From Eucalyptus grandis (taxonomy: Eukaryota; Streptophyta; Magnoliopsida; Myrtales; Myrtaceae), in contig NC_052616.1 of assembly GCF_016545825.1 (NCBI RefSeq), forward strand, positions 4,774,001 through 4,838,000: DNA of 64,000 nucleotides, given 5' to 3'. The notes under the pieces are model-generated. The model was not told where the DNA came from, made no database searches, and saw only the letters and a list, made by a program, of their open reading frames with translations. Within the stretch, counting starts at the first letter, position 1. Each line of letters opens with the position of its first letter. The translations under genes were made by a program, and so were the position numbers. This document shows positions 44,900 to 57,360 of the stretch, piece after piece.

Positions 44900-47450
44900 A
44901 CAATAATGAAGGGAGCAATTATTGGCTTGTAAGTTGCGTACTAAATTTATCCAAAATATGATCAACATATGCCTTTTGAGACAAACCCAATATACTGCGA
45001 GAATGACCTTTATGGATCCTAATGCTAAGGATAGAAGACACTTCACCAGGGTCCTTCACATTAGAATTTTTCGACAACATCCATTTTGTCTCATGCAGTA
45101 ATCCAAGATCACTACTCACAAGCAAGATATCGTCTACATAAAGTATAAAAAAAAAAAATTTCCTTCCACTAACCTTGTAATATCTACATTGATCTACTTT
45201 ATTTTGAAAAAGAAAAAAATAAAGTGACTACACTATGAAACCTTAAGTACCATTATGTAGAAGCTTGCTAGATGCCATAAATTGAATTTTTTAGTCTACA
45301 CACAAGCTTACCTAAATCATTTACAACAAAGCCTTCACGTTGCGCCATATAGATCTCCTTATCATAGTCTCCATTCAAAAAGGTAGTTTTAACATCCATC
45401 TGATGTAACTCCATATCAAACTGAGCTATCAATACCATACTCACTCTAAAAGAATCTTAGAATATACTAGGAAAAATGTTGCTTCATAATTTATTCCTTC
45501 TCTCTAAGCAAAACCATCGGCTACCAGTTTAGCTTTAAGCTTCTCTTTCTTCTCTTTGAGGTCCCTTTTAGTCTTATACATGCATTTGTAGCTAATAAGA
45601 TTGTAACCTTTAGGCAATTCAACAAGCTTCCAAACACTATTATGTTTCATAAATTGCATATCATCTTTCACTGCATTTAACTATAGATATGACTGAGCAT
45701 AAGAAACAACATATGCATAAGTCACTAGATCAACCACAAAGCTGATGGATCTCTTGAGTGGAGCTATAGCAACCTCATCCTACACTTCAGGGCCTTGAGA
45801 AAGTTCATCAAAAGCTGTCTCAATAATAGGATCCTGGACTTTAACAAGCTTAGTCTATGGCATAAGAGACTCCACAATCGTTTGTATAAGTAAAGACAAA
45901 ACTACAACGGTCTCTATTGTATGGTGATCCTTAATAGCAACAACCTTCTTCGACTACATCAAATTCCAAAAACTTCACTGTTTGTGATTCACAATTTGTG
46001 TGCCTCCATTGGGATTATAAACTAATGCCCTTCAAATAGGTAAGATAAGAAGTAGAATTGAATAGTTCTAAAGTCTAACTTACTTTATGTTGGATTATAT
46101 AACATCACTTTTGCAGGACTCCCCAAACCTTAAGATAGTTCAAACTAGGTTTACATCTAGTCCATAACTCAAAAGAAAATAATGGAACAACTTTGCTAGA
46201 AACGTTGTTTAGAATGTATAAGGCTGTCTTCAAAGCTTCATCCCATCAAAAATCGGTAAAATTGGTCCTATTAATCATACTGTTCATCATCTCCACAAGG
46301 GTACGATTGTCTCTTTCGACCACGCCATTTTATTAAAGACTCCTAGGCATAGTAAACTAATGTAATATCCTAGAATCCTCTAAGTATTTGGCAAAAGATC
46401 CTTTAAGCTGTCCAACATCGCCATGCCTACCAAAATACTCATCACTTTGATCAGATTTAACAAACTTTACGAATTTTTCCCCACTATTTCTCGACTTTAG
46501 TTCGAAAAATCTTGAACTTGTTAAGAGACTCAAACTTTTCTTTAATCAAGTGTTGATAACCATATCGGAAATAGTGATCAATAAATATGATGAAATAAAA
46601 TTTCTACACAAGATTACCATGAATATCAATATAAATAACTTCCAGTAAGTCAGAATTTCGAATTACAATTTTCTTCTTTATTTTAGTCATCATACTTTTA
46701 CAATAATCTATGCAAGTCTCCATATCACCTTTAAGAGCAGGCGGGATGTCAACCTATATTAGCCTTTCAACTCCTTCCTTAGAGATGTGACCGAGTCCTT
46801 TATGCCACAATGCATGAAACTATTTCTTAAGTAGGGGTTTTTGGAAATAACTTTTTTCGACTGTATTAGCGACGTATATATCATTGGAAGTTAAACGTAA
46901 TTTGTACAATCTATTGAATATATTGCAACACCCAACCTTATTTGAAGTAAAAAGCATAGAAACAAAATCGTTTTTCTTATTTCAATAGGCCACACATGTC
47001 TACATTTACAGAAACTAAGTTTCATCTAAAAAAAAGGTACATAAAATGTGAATCTCAACATTAAATTAAAACTAGAATCTAGAATTAAAATGACACCTCC
47101 TATGAGCTTAACATTGACTTTAATGTTGTTTCCTACTATGAGTTTTGATTAATCTTGATTTGGCTTCCTCCAATTTATGAATCTATATATGGTAAATGCA
47201 AGAAGATTTGTTGCACTACTATCTAGCCATCATGGACTGAATTAGGCTTTTGATGAGTTAGATTCATAAGCAAATACCAAAGAATTATTAACTGTAGGCT
47301 CACACTTGAGTAACCAAGTTTTATACTTTTTGCAGTTTTGCTTTATGTGGCATTTCTTCTTACAAAAGAAGCAACGGTAACCATCCTTCTTGAAAGATAC
47401 TTTCTTAGGACATGGACTATTATTGACACATAAATTTTGCTATTCATTTA
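44900..47450 (-). pseudogene. Decayed copia polyprotein, minus strand
   Basis: Read from high to low coordinates: a nucleocapsid-like knuckle near 47390-47350 (CFFCKKKCHIKQNC), integrase around 46330-46200 (NGVVERDNRTLVEMMNSM), RT around 45430-45330 (ELHQMDVKTTFLNGDYDKEI, then REGFVVNDLGKLVCRL) and the RT thumb/connection at 45125-44919 (SILSIRIHKGHSRSILGLSQ). Nearly every segment is broken by stops. RNase H and the LTRs are not recognisable. It is the most decayed of the copia bodies here and has no detectable link to the other two. Confidence 0.82.
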
Positions 47451-47580
47451 GGTTTTAAATTGCATATATAATTAGAGATTAATGTCTAATCCCTAAACAA
47501 AAATTAATTTTCATTAAATTGCATCACGTATAAACATTAGGAACATTTGCATCACTAGTATCATTTATTTTAAAAATTAA
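47451..47580. other. AT-rich spacer
   Basis: No recognisable feature; rich in A+T with simple repeats. Confidence 0.5.
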
Positions 47581-49560
47581 AAAAATTAAAATATATATTA
47601 ACAGAGTTATAATATATACACACACCAAAAAGCAGCGGGCCTAGGCTAGAGACAGCCAAGCCCAGCTCCTTCTTCTTTTCCCTTTCCTTCTCCCCTCCGG
47701 GGTCGGCTCAGCCCATTTCGTTTCTCTTCTTTCCGTGCCCAGCCTCTCTCCTCCACCTCTCCCCTCTCTAGGACACTAGCTAAGAAACAACAAAAAGGAC
47801 AACGAAGGATGACGCGAGAACGGTATGATCAGTCTGGCAGCAACTGGCGTCGCGGCTTGAAAGGGAGAGAGGAAAGCAGCCAAGAACTCGGGAGGGGGAG
47901 GGTTATATCGTCTTTTGGGGGATTCTTCTCCGGCTTAAGGGAGAGAGCAAGGGGGCAACTGAGAGAGAGAGAGAGATAGAGGCCATGAGTGAGATTCGAG
48001 CAAGAGGGAACTAGAACGACCGAGAGATGGCGAGTGAGATGGAGAGTGAGAGCTGAGCCAATAAGTGAAATACGTGAGCTTAGTGCCACCGGAGAGGTCT
48101 ACTCCTGACGAACGCCGACACTAATGGTTCCTTATTTTAGCGCCCATACTCACAGTAAGCCCTTGTTCTGTTTGTTTCGAATCGATTCTCCCAATGATCC
48201 CCACTCCAAGACATGCAAGGTGACCAAACTGAGTCGGACATATCTCCATTTTGCCATCTATTCGTCGTTGTCTAGCCGGGCAAGGCTGAGGCTTGCCGTT
48301 CGGCATTTATGCTTGTGTTAATGTGAAGGGATCATTTCGGAGTTTACCTTGAGCATTGTTTGTCCGCTATATGACAATTTTGGCTTGGGACTTTGTCTCA
48401 GATGCTCTCCACGCATTTGGCATAATGCCCGAACCAGATCCGCTTTGGCCTCATTTGGTTTTTGGTTTCTGTTTTGTTCTGAACTGTGTTTTAGTCATTG
48501 AACGTGAATCTGATGAATTTTTAGTTGTTGTTTCGTTGTTAGCAGCGTCTTTCCTTTTAGGGCATTGTGTGCTTATCGGCCAACATAGTGATGGTTTTCG
48601 AATGTGTGTTTTCGGCAAGCCAAGTTCTCTTTTCGTGCTTTCTTCATAAGCCTTTTGATATACGGGAATTGATATTGTGAAGAAATTGGGAGTGTTGGGT
48701 ATGTAAACTGCGCGTGGAAGACAGAACAAGAAAAAGAGGAAAATTAGTTCTTCGGGTGGGCTTATTTCTAATGTTAATTGTCTCGGGCTTGGGTCTATAT
48801 TTAAGTAAGCTTGGGCTTTATGTGAGTTAGAAAATCTGGGCTTGGTTTGGTTGGTGCCATTTGGACTGGCTTGTTCTCTTGTTATTATTTTTTTTTTAAT
48901 TGGGAACAGATTGAGCTCAATATGATGAGCCCAGCTTGGGTGAGGGCCTGGGACGCGCGGCCCAGGCCGGCGGACTCGGGTCGGTCTCGACTCGGACTAT
49001 ATCCGAAGACTCGTTAAAAATTCAATTTAAAAAATATTTTAAAAATATATCCATTTTAACTAATTAAAAAAATATTAAAAATTCCAAGAAATTTTATTTT
49101 TTTCTAAAATCAGAAAATGCTTTAAAAATAGTCTCTTTTTTTTTTTGGGATAGTTTTCTCTTAAAATGTGTGAAAATCCTTGATAAACAAAAAATTGTGC
49201 TCGAAATTTAATAAGCTTTTAGGGCTTCATGATTTGAGTATTCTTAGAAACAAATGATAGGTCGTCATTTGTGCATTTCCATTTCGACTATTATGTGATT
49301 GCGCACTTTCAATGTGTTGACTATGGCCTCCCTTCAACTTAGTTAGAGATGGCATGCTCCCTATTCAGTAATGTTAGATCATTTTCTTGGTTGTTAATTG
49401 TTACTTTAATGATTGCGCATATGCCAAAATCACCTCACAAGTTAGTTAATAGATTTAAAATCAATTCAAACTGTCTGATAAAAATCTTTCTAAAATAAAC
49501 AAGATTAGATACCAAAAAGGTACTAATTGATTAATTAATGTAATTAAGTCATCGACTCTA
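47581..49560 (+). other. LTR-like stretch with GC-rich leader, no gene
   Basis: A GC-rich, pyrimidine-rich block (47640-47770), then a mixed region with GA runs (47960-47985), then a long AT-rich tail ending with GGTACTAATTGATTAATT. The layout resembles the gypsy LTR fragments at 1-2142 and 6390-8079. Short open frames (47829-48089 minus; 48356-48649 plus) show no domain. Borders are a guess. Confidence 0.3.
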
Positions 49561-50127
49561 GATTCTCTGATTGCATAAGAAGTGAAGCACACTCTCATAC
49601 TTTACTTGGTTTTTAGCCAACCCTAATAGATTAGTGGTAACTCCTTTTTAGAAAATTCTCATAATGTCAATTTGAACACCCATTGTTGCACAAGATATGA
49701 GCTTAGGAGAGTTTGCATCTAAAACTAGGGTCGTAGGTCTGGTTTTTAGATAATACCCCTAAACCTACTTCCCTTTTGTATCGAGGGGTATGTCACGACA
49801 ACTATTAAAATGACATGTGATTTCATGAATTCCTTTATGAGTACAATTTTTAGACTTCAAGTCTACCATCCTTATAATATAATTCCTAACCCTTATAGAA
49901 CCATCACATCTTATGTTGAAAAGTCCTTGCAAATGTGTCCCCATCTCAGCATTAGACGAGACATAGTTCCTCACGTTAGGGTTTTCAATTAGTTAAAATT
50001 GACGGAATCAATGAAAGGACTTTATTGTACCTATTTGATAAATTTTATGACTATATTGCATTTTTTAAAAGTCTTAAAAGTCAATTGTACTTTTGTGATA
50101 AGTTTTAAAACTTCACGCTTGTCCATG
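49561..50127. other. AT-rich intergenic DNA
   Basis: No gene or repeat is recognised apart from ordinary AT-rich sequence. Confidence 0.5.
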
Positions 50128-52070
50128 GGATAAACTATTAAGATCTTCTCCAGTCAACCTCTTTGTGTATTTTAACACTTGAGACCAGCCACAAAACACC
50201 ATTTCAATTTAAACCAAATTGTAAAGAGTTTGGGTTTTCTCTCCGAGATTATAGAGGTGCTTACGTAGAATTATTACGCTATTTGTCTAGAGAACATCTT
50301 CTCTAGTCAACTCCATCTAGTCTTCTACTTAGGAGAGGTTGTTCTCCATCTACGTTTAGGTACCTCTAAGTATATTGATGTCCTTGTGTTATGCAGATTG
50401 TTCACCTTCTACTTCATCTATCCAAACTCTTCGAAAATCACACATCCTTTAGTTTGTTCACCATTTGGATAGTCTATCAAGCTTATTGACGTCTTCATGT
50501 CCTCCACTTTGTTCCCTTTCTACTGGTCCATCCAAACCCTTTTGACAATTGCACGTTTTCTAGATTATCTACAATCTACAAGGTCCTCCCAAACATCAAC
50601 ATATTCAACATTCAATAAAAGTTCACTATTTGCAAGGTTCATCTAGTCATCAATGATAACTCTATTGTAGATAGAGTATTTTTAGTTTTTCTTAGTTTGC
50701 TTTTATTTTATTAGTGAAATGGGCGCATGTCAAGGAGAGAATGAGGAGGCAAACTTGAACTTATTTGTGACTCAAATTGGTAAATTTTTTTTAATTTAGC
50801 ATTATATTCTCTCTAATTTTTGTTGTCAATTTAGCTTTAACTATGTTCTAAATTTATTTTGTTAGAGCTACAATGATCTTAACCATGATTATTTGATTTT
50901 TAAGACTTGCTCATGCAATATAATTGTTTTGACTATGTTCTATATCATGATCTTAATGCTTTTAGGAGTTTGGCCAGCTTTCAAATGATTTTCGATGTAT
51001 GCATGACACCGGGTGGAGATTGCATGCATGAGCACTAGTGATATTGAACCACAAAGTAAATTTAGGTCAAGTTACACTAGGTTGTTTGTGTGGTTGTGGT
51101 AGCAGATCTAGGTTGGGACTACTTAGATTGAATCCAAGAATTTCCAAAGGAACTCAATGCTTTTAGGTAGTTTAAATTCACCTAAGATTAGTGTGAATTA
51201 ACATATCTAATTAAGGATTATTAGACCAAGGTTGGCTTGTAATCTAACTTAGGGAAATTTCACCAACACAATTGAGAATTAATTTGTTGTGTGACAAGTT
51301 AAGAGAATTAATTATGAGTGGTTAAGTGAAGTTGGATGCTCTAACGCTTTGTAATCTTGGTTAAAATCTTGAAATTTGCCTTGTTAATTTTAGGTTTGCT
51401 TTAGATTAGGTTCACTTTGTAATTTTAATTAGCTTTTGAATCCTTTAAGTTTCGGCTCTTTTATATTTCAGTCCTTTAATTGGTTTAGTTCACTTTTTAC
51501 TTGTCTTTTCGACTCAGTTAACTAAATCTTTGGATTGATCACGTTTGGTAAGTAATTGGATAATTAGAGACAATCCCCATGGGAATGATACTCACTCATC
51601 ACTTTATTACTTGTGGAAATTGTGCACTTGCAATTCACCTGACAATCAACATACCCCACGTCCAATACCTTGTTGACTTACTATAGAGCAAAGTTTTTTC
51701 ACCTATGAATCTACATATATAGAGGCAATATCTTCTAAACACTTAATTACATATGTTAGTATACTTTAAATATTTTGTCATCCTTCAAACACTATTAGGG
51801 ATTTTTCTTAACAAAGGATAATGGGATTAATGGAGAGTGTTAAACTAGTTAACTCATAATTCATTTACTTATATATTTTTATTAAAGGTGGGTCCAATGG
51901 AATATGTTGATGGATTCGAATTTTAAGTTTCTTCTTGATGATCTTTGTAAGTAAAAGCATATCAAACTTTTGTTGTAATATCCCAACATCAAGGAGGCAT
52001 TGTACATGAAAGGATTGCACCTAGAGGAGAATTGTACACATAGGATCATCTAAGTGTGCCCTTTCATCAA
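50128..52070 (+). repeat. Tandem duplication, unit 1 (interrupted by a solo LTR)
   Basis: Aligns with 52071-52946 once the LTR at 50654-51644 is removed. Shared blocks are ACTATTAAGATCTTCTC, TCTACGTTTAGGTACCTCTA, CAACATATTCAACAT, TTTTGTCATCCTTCAAACAC and TATCCCAACATCAAGGAG. The unit without the insertion is about 950 bp. The repeated DNA itself is AT-rich, encodes nothing, and was not identified. Confidence 0.88.
50654..51644 (+). mobile_element. Solo LTR (gypsy-like) with 5-bp target duplication
   Basis: It runs from TGATAACTC to CACCTGACA and is flanked by ATCAA on both sides (50649-50653 and 51645-51649). Unit 2 of the tandem duplication (52563-52572, GTCATCAACATA) gives the empty site. 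The 3' part has GACAATCCCCATGGGAATGA and CACTTTATTACTTGTGG, phrases usual at the 3' end of long plant gypsy LTRs. No internal region is left. Confidence 0.92.
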
Positions 52071-52946
52071 ACTATTAAGATCTTCTCTAGTCAGCCTTTT
52101 TTTGGAAAACGCCATTTTAATTTAAACCAAATAGTAAAAAGTTTGGGTATTCTCTCCAAGATTCTGAAGGCACATATGTAGAATTACTACTTTATTTGTC
52201 TAGAGAACATCTTTTTGCAATCAAGTCCATCCAAGCTTCTACATGGCAAAGTTTGTTCTCCTTCTACGTTTAGGTACCTCTAAGCATATTGACATCCTTA
52301 TGTTTTGTAAACTATTCATCTTCTACTTCATCTATCCAAACTCTTCAAAATCACATGTCTTGTAGTTTGCTCAACATCCAGAAAGTCTATGCAAGCTTCT
52401 TGACATCTTCATGTCCTCTAGTTTATTTGCTTTCTATTGGTCCATCCAATCCCTTTTGACAATTACACATTTTCTAGATTATTAACCATTTACAAGGTCC
52501 TTCCAAACATCAACATATTCAACATCCAATAAAAGTTCACCGCTTGCAAGGTCTATATAGTCATCAACATATCTCATGTCCACTAGCTGGTTCACTTTAT
52601 GTAAAGCAAAGTTTGTTCACCTTTAAATCTATATATGTAAAGGCAATATCTTCTAAGCACTTAATTACATATGTTAGTATACTTGAAATATTTTGTCATC
52701 CTTCAAACACTATGAGGGATTTTTCTTAACAAAGGATGGTGGGATTAATGTTGAGTGTTAAACCTAGTTAACTCATAATCCATTTACTTATATTTTTTAG
52801 TATATGAGGGCCCAATGGAATGTGTTGATGGGTTCAAATTAAAGTTCCCTCCTGGTGATCTTTGTAGGTAAAAGCATATCAAACTTCTTTTGTAGTATCC
52901 CAACATCAAGGAGCATTGTACATGAGAGGATTGCACCTATAAGAGC
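52071..52946 (+). repeat. Tandem duplication, unit 2 (uninterrupted)
   Basis: It is the direct copy of 50128-52070 without the solo LTR. It ends near GAGGATTGCACCTATAAGAG. Divergence between units is moderate, with many substitutions, so the duplication is not recent. It is older than the perfect-TSD solo LTR in unit 1. Confidence 0.85.
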
Positions 52947-53074
52947 TTTTATGTCGTAATTAAATACTAGAAGAACTTGTTAGAAACAAATAGATAATTT
53001 CTCCATTGTCATAATCATCAAGATTTTTTTAAAATATGTTTGGTTTAGAAAATTGATACTAAGTAATATGGCAA

Positions 53075-53590
53075 GGGGAAAATTATCAAAAAAGTTCTAA
53101 ATCTATTATAATTTTTCCAATTCAGTCATAAACTCTTTTCTTTTTCTTTTTTTTTACCAATTCAGTCATAAATCTTTTGCAATTGTATCAATTTAATTTA
53201 TCCGACCAAATTTGGCCGGCCGACGTTGACATGGATGCTGACTGGCACCGACAAACAATTTTTAATAATTTTTTATTTTTTATTTTTTTGAATATTTTCC
53301 TTTTTTTCCTTTGTTCTCTTTTTATTCCTACTCCCTCCTTCTTCCTCATACTCCAACGACTGGCCCTCCCCTCCGGTTGCTAGAGCATGAGGAGGAAGGA
53401 GGGAGGAGAGAGAGAGAGAATTCAATAAATTCAATAAATTCAATAAATTATTCGTTAGCACCGACCGGCGTCCATGTCAGCACCAGCTAGTGAAATTTAG
53501 TCGAATTGACTGAATTGACATAATTGAAAAGGTTTAGGATTAATTTGAAAAAATTACAATAGGTTTAAGACTTTTTTGGTAATTTTCCCT
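53075..53590. mobile_element. MITE-like element with TIRs
   Basis: GGGGAAAATTATCAAAAAAG on the left pairs with the reverse complement of the right end (AGGGAAAATTACCAAAAAAG). Pairing extends for about 60 bp. The interior holds GGCCGGCCGAC and an AATTC-rich run at 53420-53450. It is related by ends to the intron element at 40479. A clean target duplication was not found. Confidence 0.78.
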
Positions 53591-53834
53591 CATATTTGGT
53601 GGTTCCATATGACTTACTTATCCAAATAATTATAATTAAATACACCAATTAACAAATCAATATTGTGATCATTTAAATTATCCTCGACGTATTTAAATGA
53701 TTTATCTCTCTAGATATATGTCTTGTTATAACGGCTAAACAATGAAAGTAATGTTGCCTCGTCTAGCTAGTTATCGAGGAAAATTCATAAAGTTCATTTT
53801 GTTCCAAACCAAAGAAAAATAACTTATGCAATGG

Positions 53835-54060
53835 GATAATTACAAAAGAAATTTCTAAACTTATTGTATGGATAATTCAATCTCAAGCCTTTTAATTTGG
53901 TCAATTTAGTTCTAAACATTTTAACAATTTATCAATATAATCTTTCCGGCCGATTTTAGTTAGAAATTAGTGATGTGGACATTAGCCATCTTACGTGACA
54001 CATCCAATGTTTCCACGAACAAATTTCATCTTTAAAAAAAAATCTAAATTGTTCAAATTA
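53835..54060. mobile_element. Left half of a related MITE-like element
   Basis: Begins GGGATAATTACAAAAGAAAT and follows the left half of 40479 and 53075 (TTTAATTTGGTCAATTTAGT, CCGGCCGATTTTAGTTAGA). The right inverted end is missing. Confidence 0.55.
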
Positions 54061-54239
54061 TTATTTTTATTTAGCTGGAGGATTTCGTGAAAGTATCTAG
54101 TAAAGTAGATACTGTGTTTTGCTTGATATGTTCAGGACAATTCATCTTCTTGACTATTGATTTCAGATGGCTATTCAAGTATCAAAACATAATGATATCA
54201 ATTAACAGTGGTGAAAGTATGTATCTCATATAAAACTAG

Positions 54240-54536
54240 ACTATTGAGAGCGAAACAATACTCTCATTCATTGGATCGACTAGTTATTTTTCGAGAGGCT
54301 ACGTCATCATCTCAAGTAAATAGCTAAGATCTCAATTCAAAATACAGTGCTACATAAGACAGCAATCCACAATGCGATAAATACTTTGCAAGGCTATAGA
54401 AAACTAAGATTGGTCTTTATGAGAAGAAGGGGGTCTTTAGTTTATCATTGTGTTTCTTCCTTCTCTTTCGTGAATGAATCCCTTTGTGAACGTATTACTT
54501 CAATAGGAAGAAATTTAGAAGTTTGGGACGTCAATT
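54240..54536 (+). repeat. Segmental duplication copy 2, part a (coding remnant)
   Basis: Direct copy of 18170-18470. One frame stays open over 54347-54536 (LQGYRKLRLVFMRRRGSLVY, CERITSIGRNLEVWDVN) and probably represents real coding sequence of an unrecognised protein, joined to the frame at 60594 before the retrotransposon insertion. It is cut at 54536 by the LTR start. Confidence 0.8.
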
Positions 54537-55195
54537 TGTTAGGGAAATCCCTTATGATGTTTTGAAGATGACAAAATAAATCAATGGCTACTAACATGTT
54601 TAATGGTTAAGTAATAGACCATGCAGATGATAGAACATGTAAAGGATATTGTTAAAGTCAGAAGACTGCCAGAAGACTAACGTAACACATGTCCAAAGTA
54701 TATTCTGAAGATTTCCAGACTTTTGTGTCAAAGTCTGAAAACTACCAAACTTTAGTGTCAAAGTCTGTTCTACATCATAAGTCTGTCAACTCTGACAAAT
54801 TCCAGATTGAACATGAATGATGAACCAGAAGACAGACTCTATGTTGAAGCCGAACTTATTCAGACGGTGTTCAAACCTTAAAGCTAAATCTGTTCAGAAG
54901 CAGAATATGTTCAGACCCAGATTGTAAAGTCTATTGCACTCAAACTCAGATTGTAAAGTCTATGGCTCTCAGACTTTACATCCAGATTCGACAGAACGTA
55001 ACTCAAGCCCAATCATATAACGGCTAGTGATCTGGTTTGGATTCCACATCAAGATTGATTTGATTGACTCAATCTAATTGATTGACGATTGGATATTGAA
55101 GACAAGAACTTTCTATACGAAGAAGCTTTACTTATGAAAACTAATATTCCGTTTGTATGGGCGATCGGAATCATTTTGGGATTCTACCTTTGTCA

Positions 55196-55279
55196 CTCAA
55201 CGGCTACCAAATCTTCTAGATATAGAGCTGTCCAATGGGTATATTGGAAGACAATCCTCAAGATACTGTCCAACGGGTA
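55196..55279 (+). promoter_or_regulatory. MSA/MYB-like AACGG boxes in the LTR
   Basis: CTCAACGGCTA (55196-55206) and TCCAACGGGTA (55269-55279) lie shortly upstream of the TATA-like box at 55297. The second is identical to the box at 9120-9130 in the other SIRE family, although the surrounding LTR sequence differs. Function is inferred. Confidence 0.35.
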
Positions 55280-55296
55280 GTTTGGAAGTGGAGGAG

Positions 55297-55305
55297 TATT
55301 TAAGG
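55297..55305 (+). promoter_or_regulatory. TATA-like box of the 5' LTR
   Basis: TATTTAAGG sits at the position equivalent to TATATAAGG in the other SIRE LTR. The 3' LTR copy is at 60182-60190. Confidence 0.5.
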
Positions 55306-55710
55306 AGATGAAGGACCGATGAACAAGTAAGAGATAGAGCGTAGAATTTATAATTCTAAAGTCTGAGCGACCTTCGATCATACACTTGTCTTTGGAGAGC
55401 TTAAACGTTTGTGATCGTGAGAGAAATACCAAAAGAGTGACTTAGTGAGATAGTGTGATCTACTAAGTATTTGCACTCGAAGTTGTAATCTCTTGTTGAT
55501 TGCATAGTGGAATCCAGCCAAGAAGGCTGTTAGCGTGGGAGAGTGGACGTAGGCTTGGATTAAGCCGAACAACTATAAATCTTGTGTTCTTATTCTCTTC
55601 CTTAACTCCTTTGTTTTACTCGAAGTTTATTTTATTCCGCATATATTTGCCAAGATTTAGTTTAAACACCTATTCACCCCCCTCTAGGTGTTCATACTAG
55701 CACTCTCAAT

Positions 55711-55723
55711 TGGTATCAAAGCC
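55711..55723 (+). other. Primer-binding site (initiator tRNA-Met)
   Basis: TGGTATCAAAGCC lies two bases after the LTR end. It has one mismatch to the canonical TGGTATCAGAGC. Confidence 0.85.
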
Positions 55724-55772
55724 AAGTGCTCGGTTTATAAAAGTGTTTTTACTTTTGAGCTAAAGATTCTTT

Positions 55773-57360
55773 ATGGCTAGTATCTTGGCACCAGGACTTA
55801 TGGAAGGGCAAAGCAACACAAGGCCACCATATTTTGATGGAAATGAATACAACGTGTGGAAGAACAAAATGAAAGCATTCCTAAGATCTAGAGATCCCTT
55901 GCAATGGGATGTTGTGGAAAGAGGAATCAACCCTATTGCTGCGTCCACATCAAATAAGAATGGCAAAGACAAAGAAACCAAACCCCCCGCTCTTATGTCT
56001 CGGACGGAGTTGTCCAAAAGAGAAGCGCTTGATGCAAAAGCTATTTATTCTTTATATTGTGCCTTGTCTCCTACTGAATATAACAGAATCTCTTCATGTG
56101 AAACAGCAAAAGAAGTTTAGAATAGACTTCATGTTACATATGAAGGGACCGATCGTGTAAAAGAGACAAAAGTAAACTTCATGCTCGGCAAATATGAATC
56201 CTTCAAGATGAAGCAAGGAGAGTCAATTGGAGATATGTTCAGCCGTTTTACAGAAATTGTAAATGGTTTGGCGTATCAAGGTCAGCCTATTTCTTCTCCA
56301 ATGAAGGTCAACAAACTCTTGCGAGGTCTCTCAAAAGATTAGAACCATGTTAAGACCTCAATCCGGGAGACTCGGAGGATTATGCCACTCTCCATTGATG
56401 AATTGATCGGCACTCTTCAATCCTATGAAGTGGAACAAATCAACGATGAAGATCCCGAAGGTAAGAAGTCCATTGCTTTAGTATCTAACGCTATTTTTGA
56501 TGAAACAGACTCAGAAAATGACATGGACAACGAAGAATTTGCTTTTATGATCGAAAAATTCAAAAAGCTGAGTAGAAAAGGAAAGAAGTTTAGTGAAAGA
56601 AGACAATACAAGAAGAATGGCCAGAAAAGAATAATGAAAGAAGATGATGAGCAAAGAAATATATGCTTGACAGCACATTCAGAATCTGAGTCTGACTCAG
56701 ACACAGACTCAGAATCAGAGTCTGACTCAAACACAGACTTAGAATTCGATGAGGAAATCGAGGTAAGTTATTCAAAAATTCCTCTCAAAGTTTCAAAGTA
56801 TATAAATGAGCTTTGCTCAAATCTCAAATCTTCTCTTAAAAGAATCTCTGAACTTAAAAAGGAAAATTTTCGGCTTAGGCAACATGATTTTTCTCAAAAA
56901 GAAAAGTTTGAAATTTTGCAAAAAGATTTTCTACAAACAAAAGAAAGTCGAGATTTACTTGTCAAAGAAAATGATTCTTTAAAGAAAGAATTTTCAAATA
57001 TTTCGACAAGATTTTCAAATGGTTCAAAAACATTAGAACATTTTTTTTCTATACAAGTTCCTTACTATAATAAGTCGGGACTTGGTTTCATTAAGCAAAT
57101 GATTCTCTAATAGATTTTCCTAAAGTCAAGGAGAGACTTAGACAAAAACCTTCAAAGGCATTTTACAAAAATCATTTTCAAAAAGTGTTTGTAAAACCTG
57201 TTGATGGAAATGATGTCAAGTGTTCAAATTGTGGAGATTCATAACACTTTGAGAAAGAGTGTCCTAAAGTTTGGAGACTTATCAAGAAAAATTGGATAAA
57301 AACAGCATATTCTACTAATTCTCATGGACCCAAGAAAAATGGGTACCAAAGAAAAGATGA
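55773..57360 (+). pseudogene. gag: Gag of the non-autonomous SIRE-like element
   Basis: MASILAPGLMEGQSNTRPPY opens a single frame that runs to 57110, broken only by two TAG codons (56118 and 56340). Both stand where the family has Trp, so each is one G-to-A step from intact. The capsid region covers 55773-56400 (YFDGNEYNVWKNKMKAFL, TYEGTDRVKETKVNFMLGKY). An acidic Ser/Asp/Glu repeat (56683-56760) and a Lys-rich coiled-coil-like stretch (56790-57060) follow. After a frameshift near 57095 comes a CCHC knuckle (CSNCGDS, then HFEKEC) with a TAA inside it, and the tail HGPKKNGYQ. A protease should come next but does not. Confidence 0.92.
56683..56745 (+). repeat. Short direct repeats coding for an acidic Ser/Asp run
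   Basis: Degenerate repeats of GAGTCTGACTCAGACACA encode SESDSDTDSESESDSNTD within gag. The SIRE gag at 9660 lacks this extended run. Confidence 0.8.

Larger units (their letters stand above)
54537..55708 (+). repeat. 5' LTR of the gag-only element
   Basis: It runs from TGTTAGGGAAATCCC to ACTAGCACTCTCA (1172 bp). It differs from the 3' LTR mainly by a block of about 42 bp (from about 55137) absent there, and by CA/TG against CG changes. A TATA-like box, TATTTAAGG, lies at 55297. Confidence 0.94.

Noticed and set aside
48356..48649. 97-codon plus-strand frame with hydrophobic stretches
   Set aside because: No recognisable family, sits in LTR-like DNA with no promoter or conservation evidence.
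53066..53600. 9-10 bp target duplication around the MITE-like element
   Set aside because: Flanks compared base by base do not match beyond four bases, so none is claimed.
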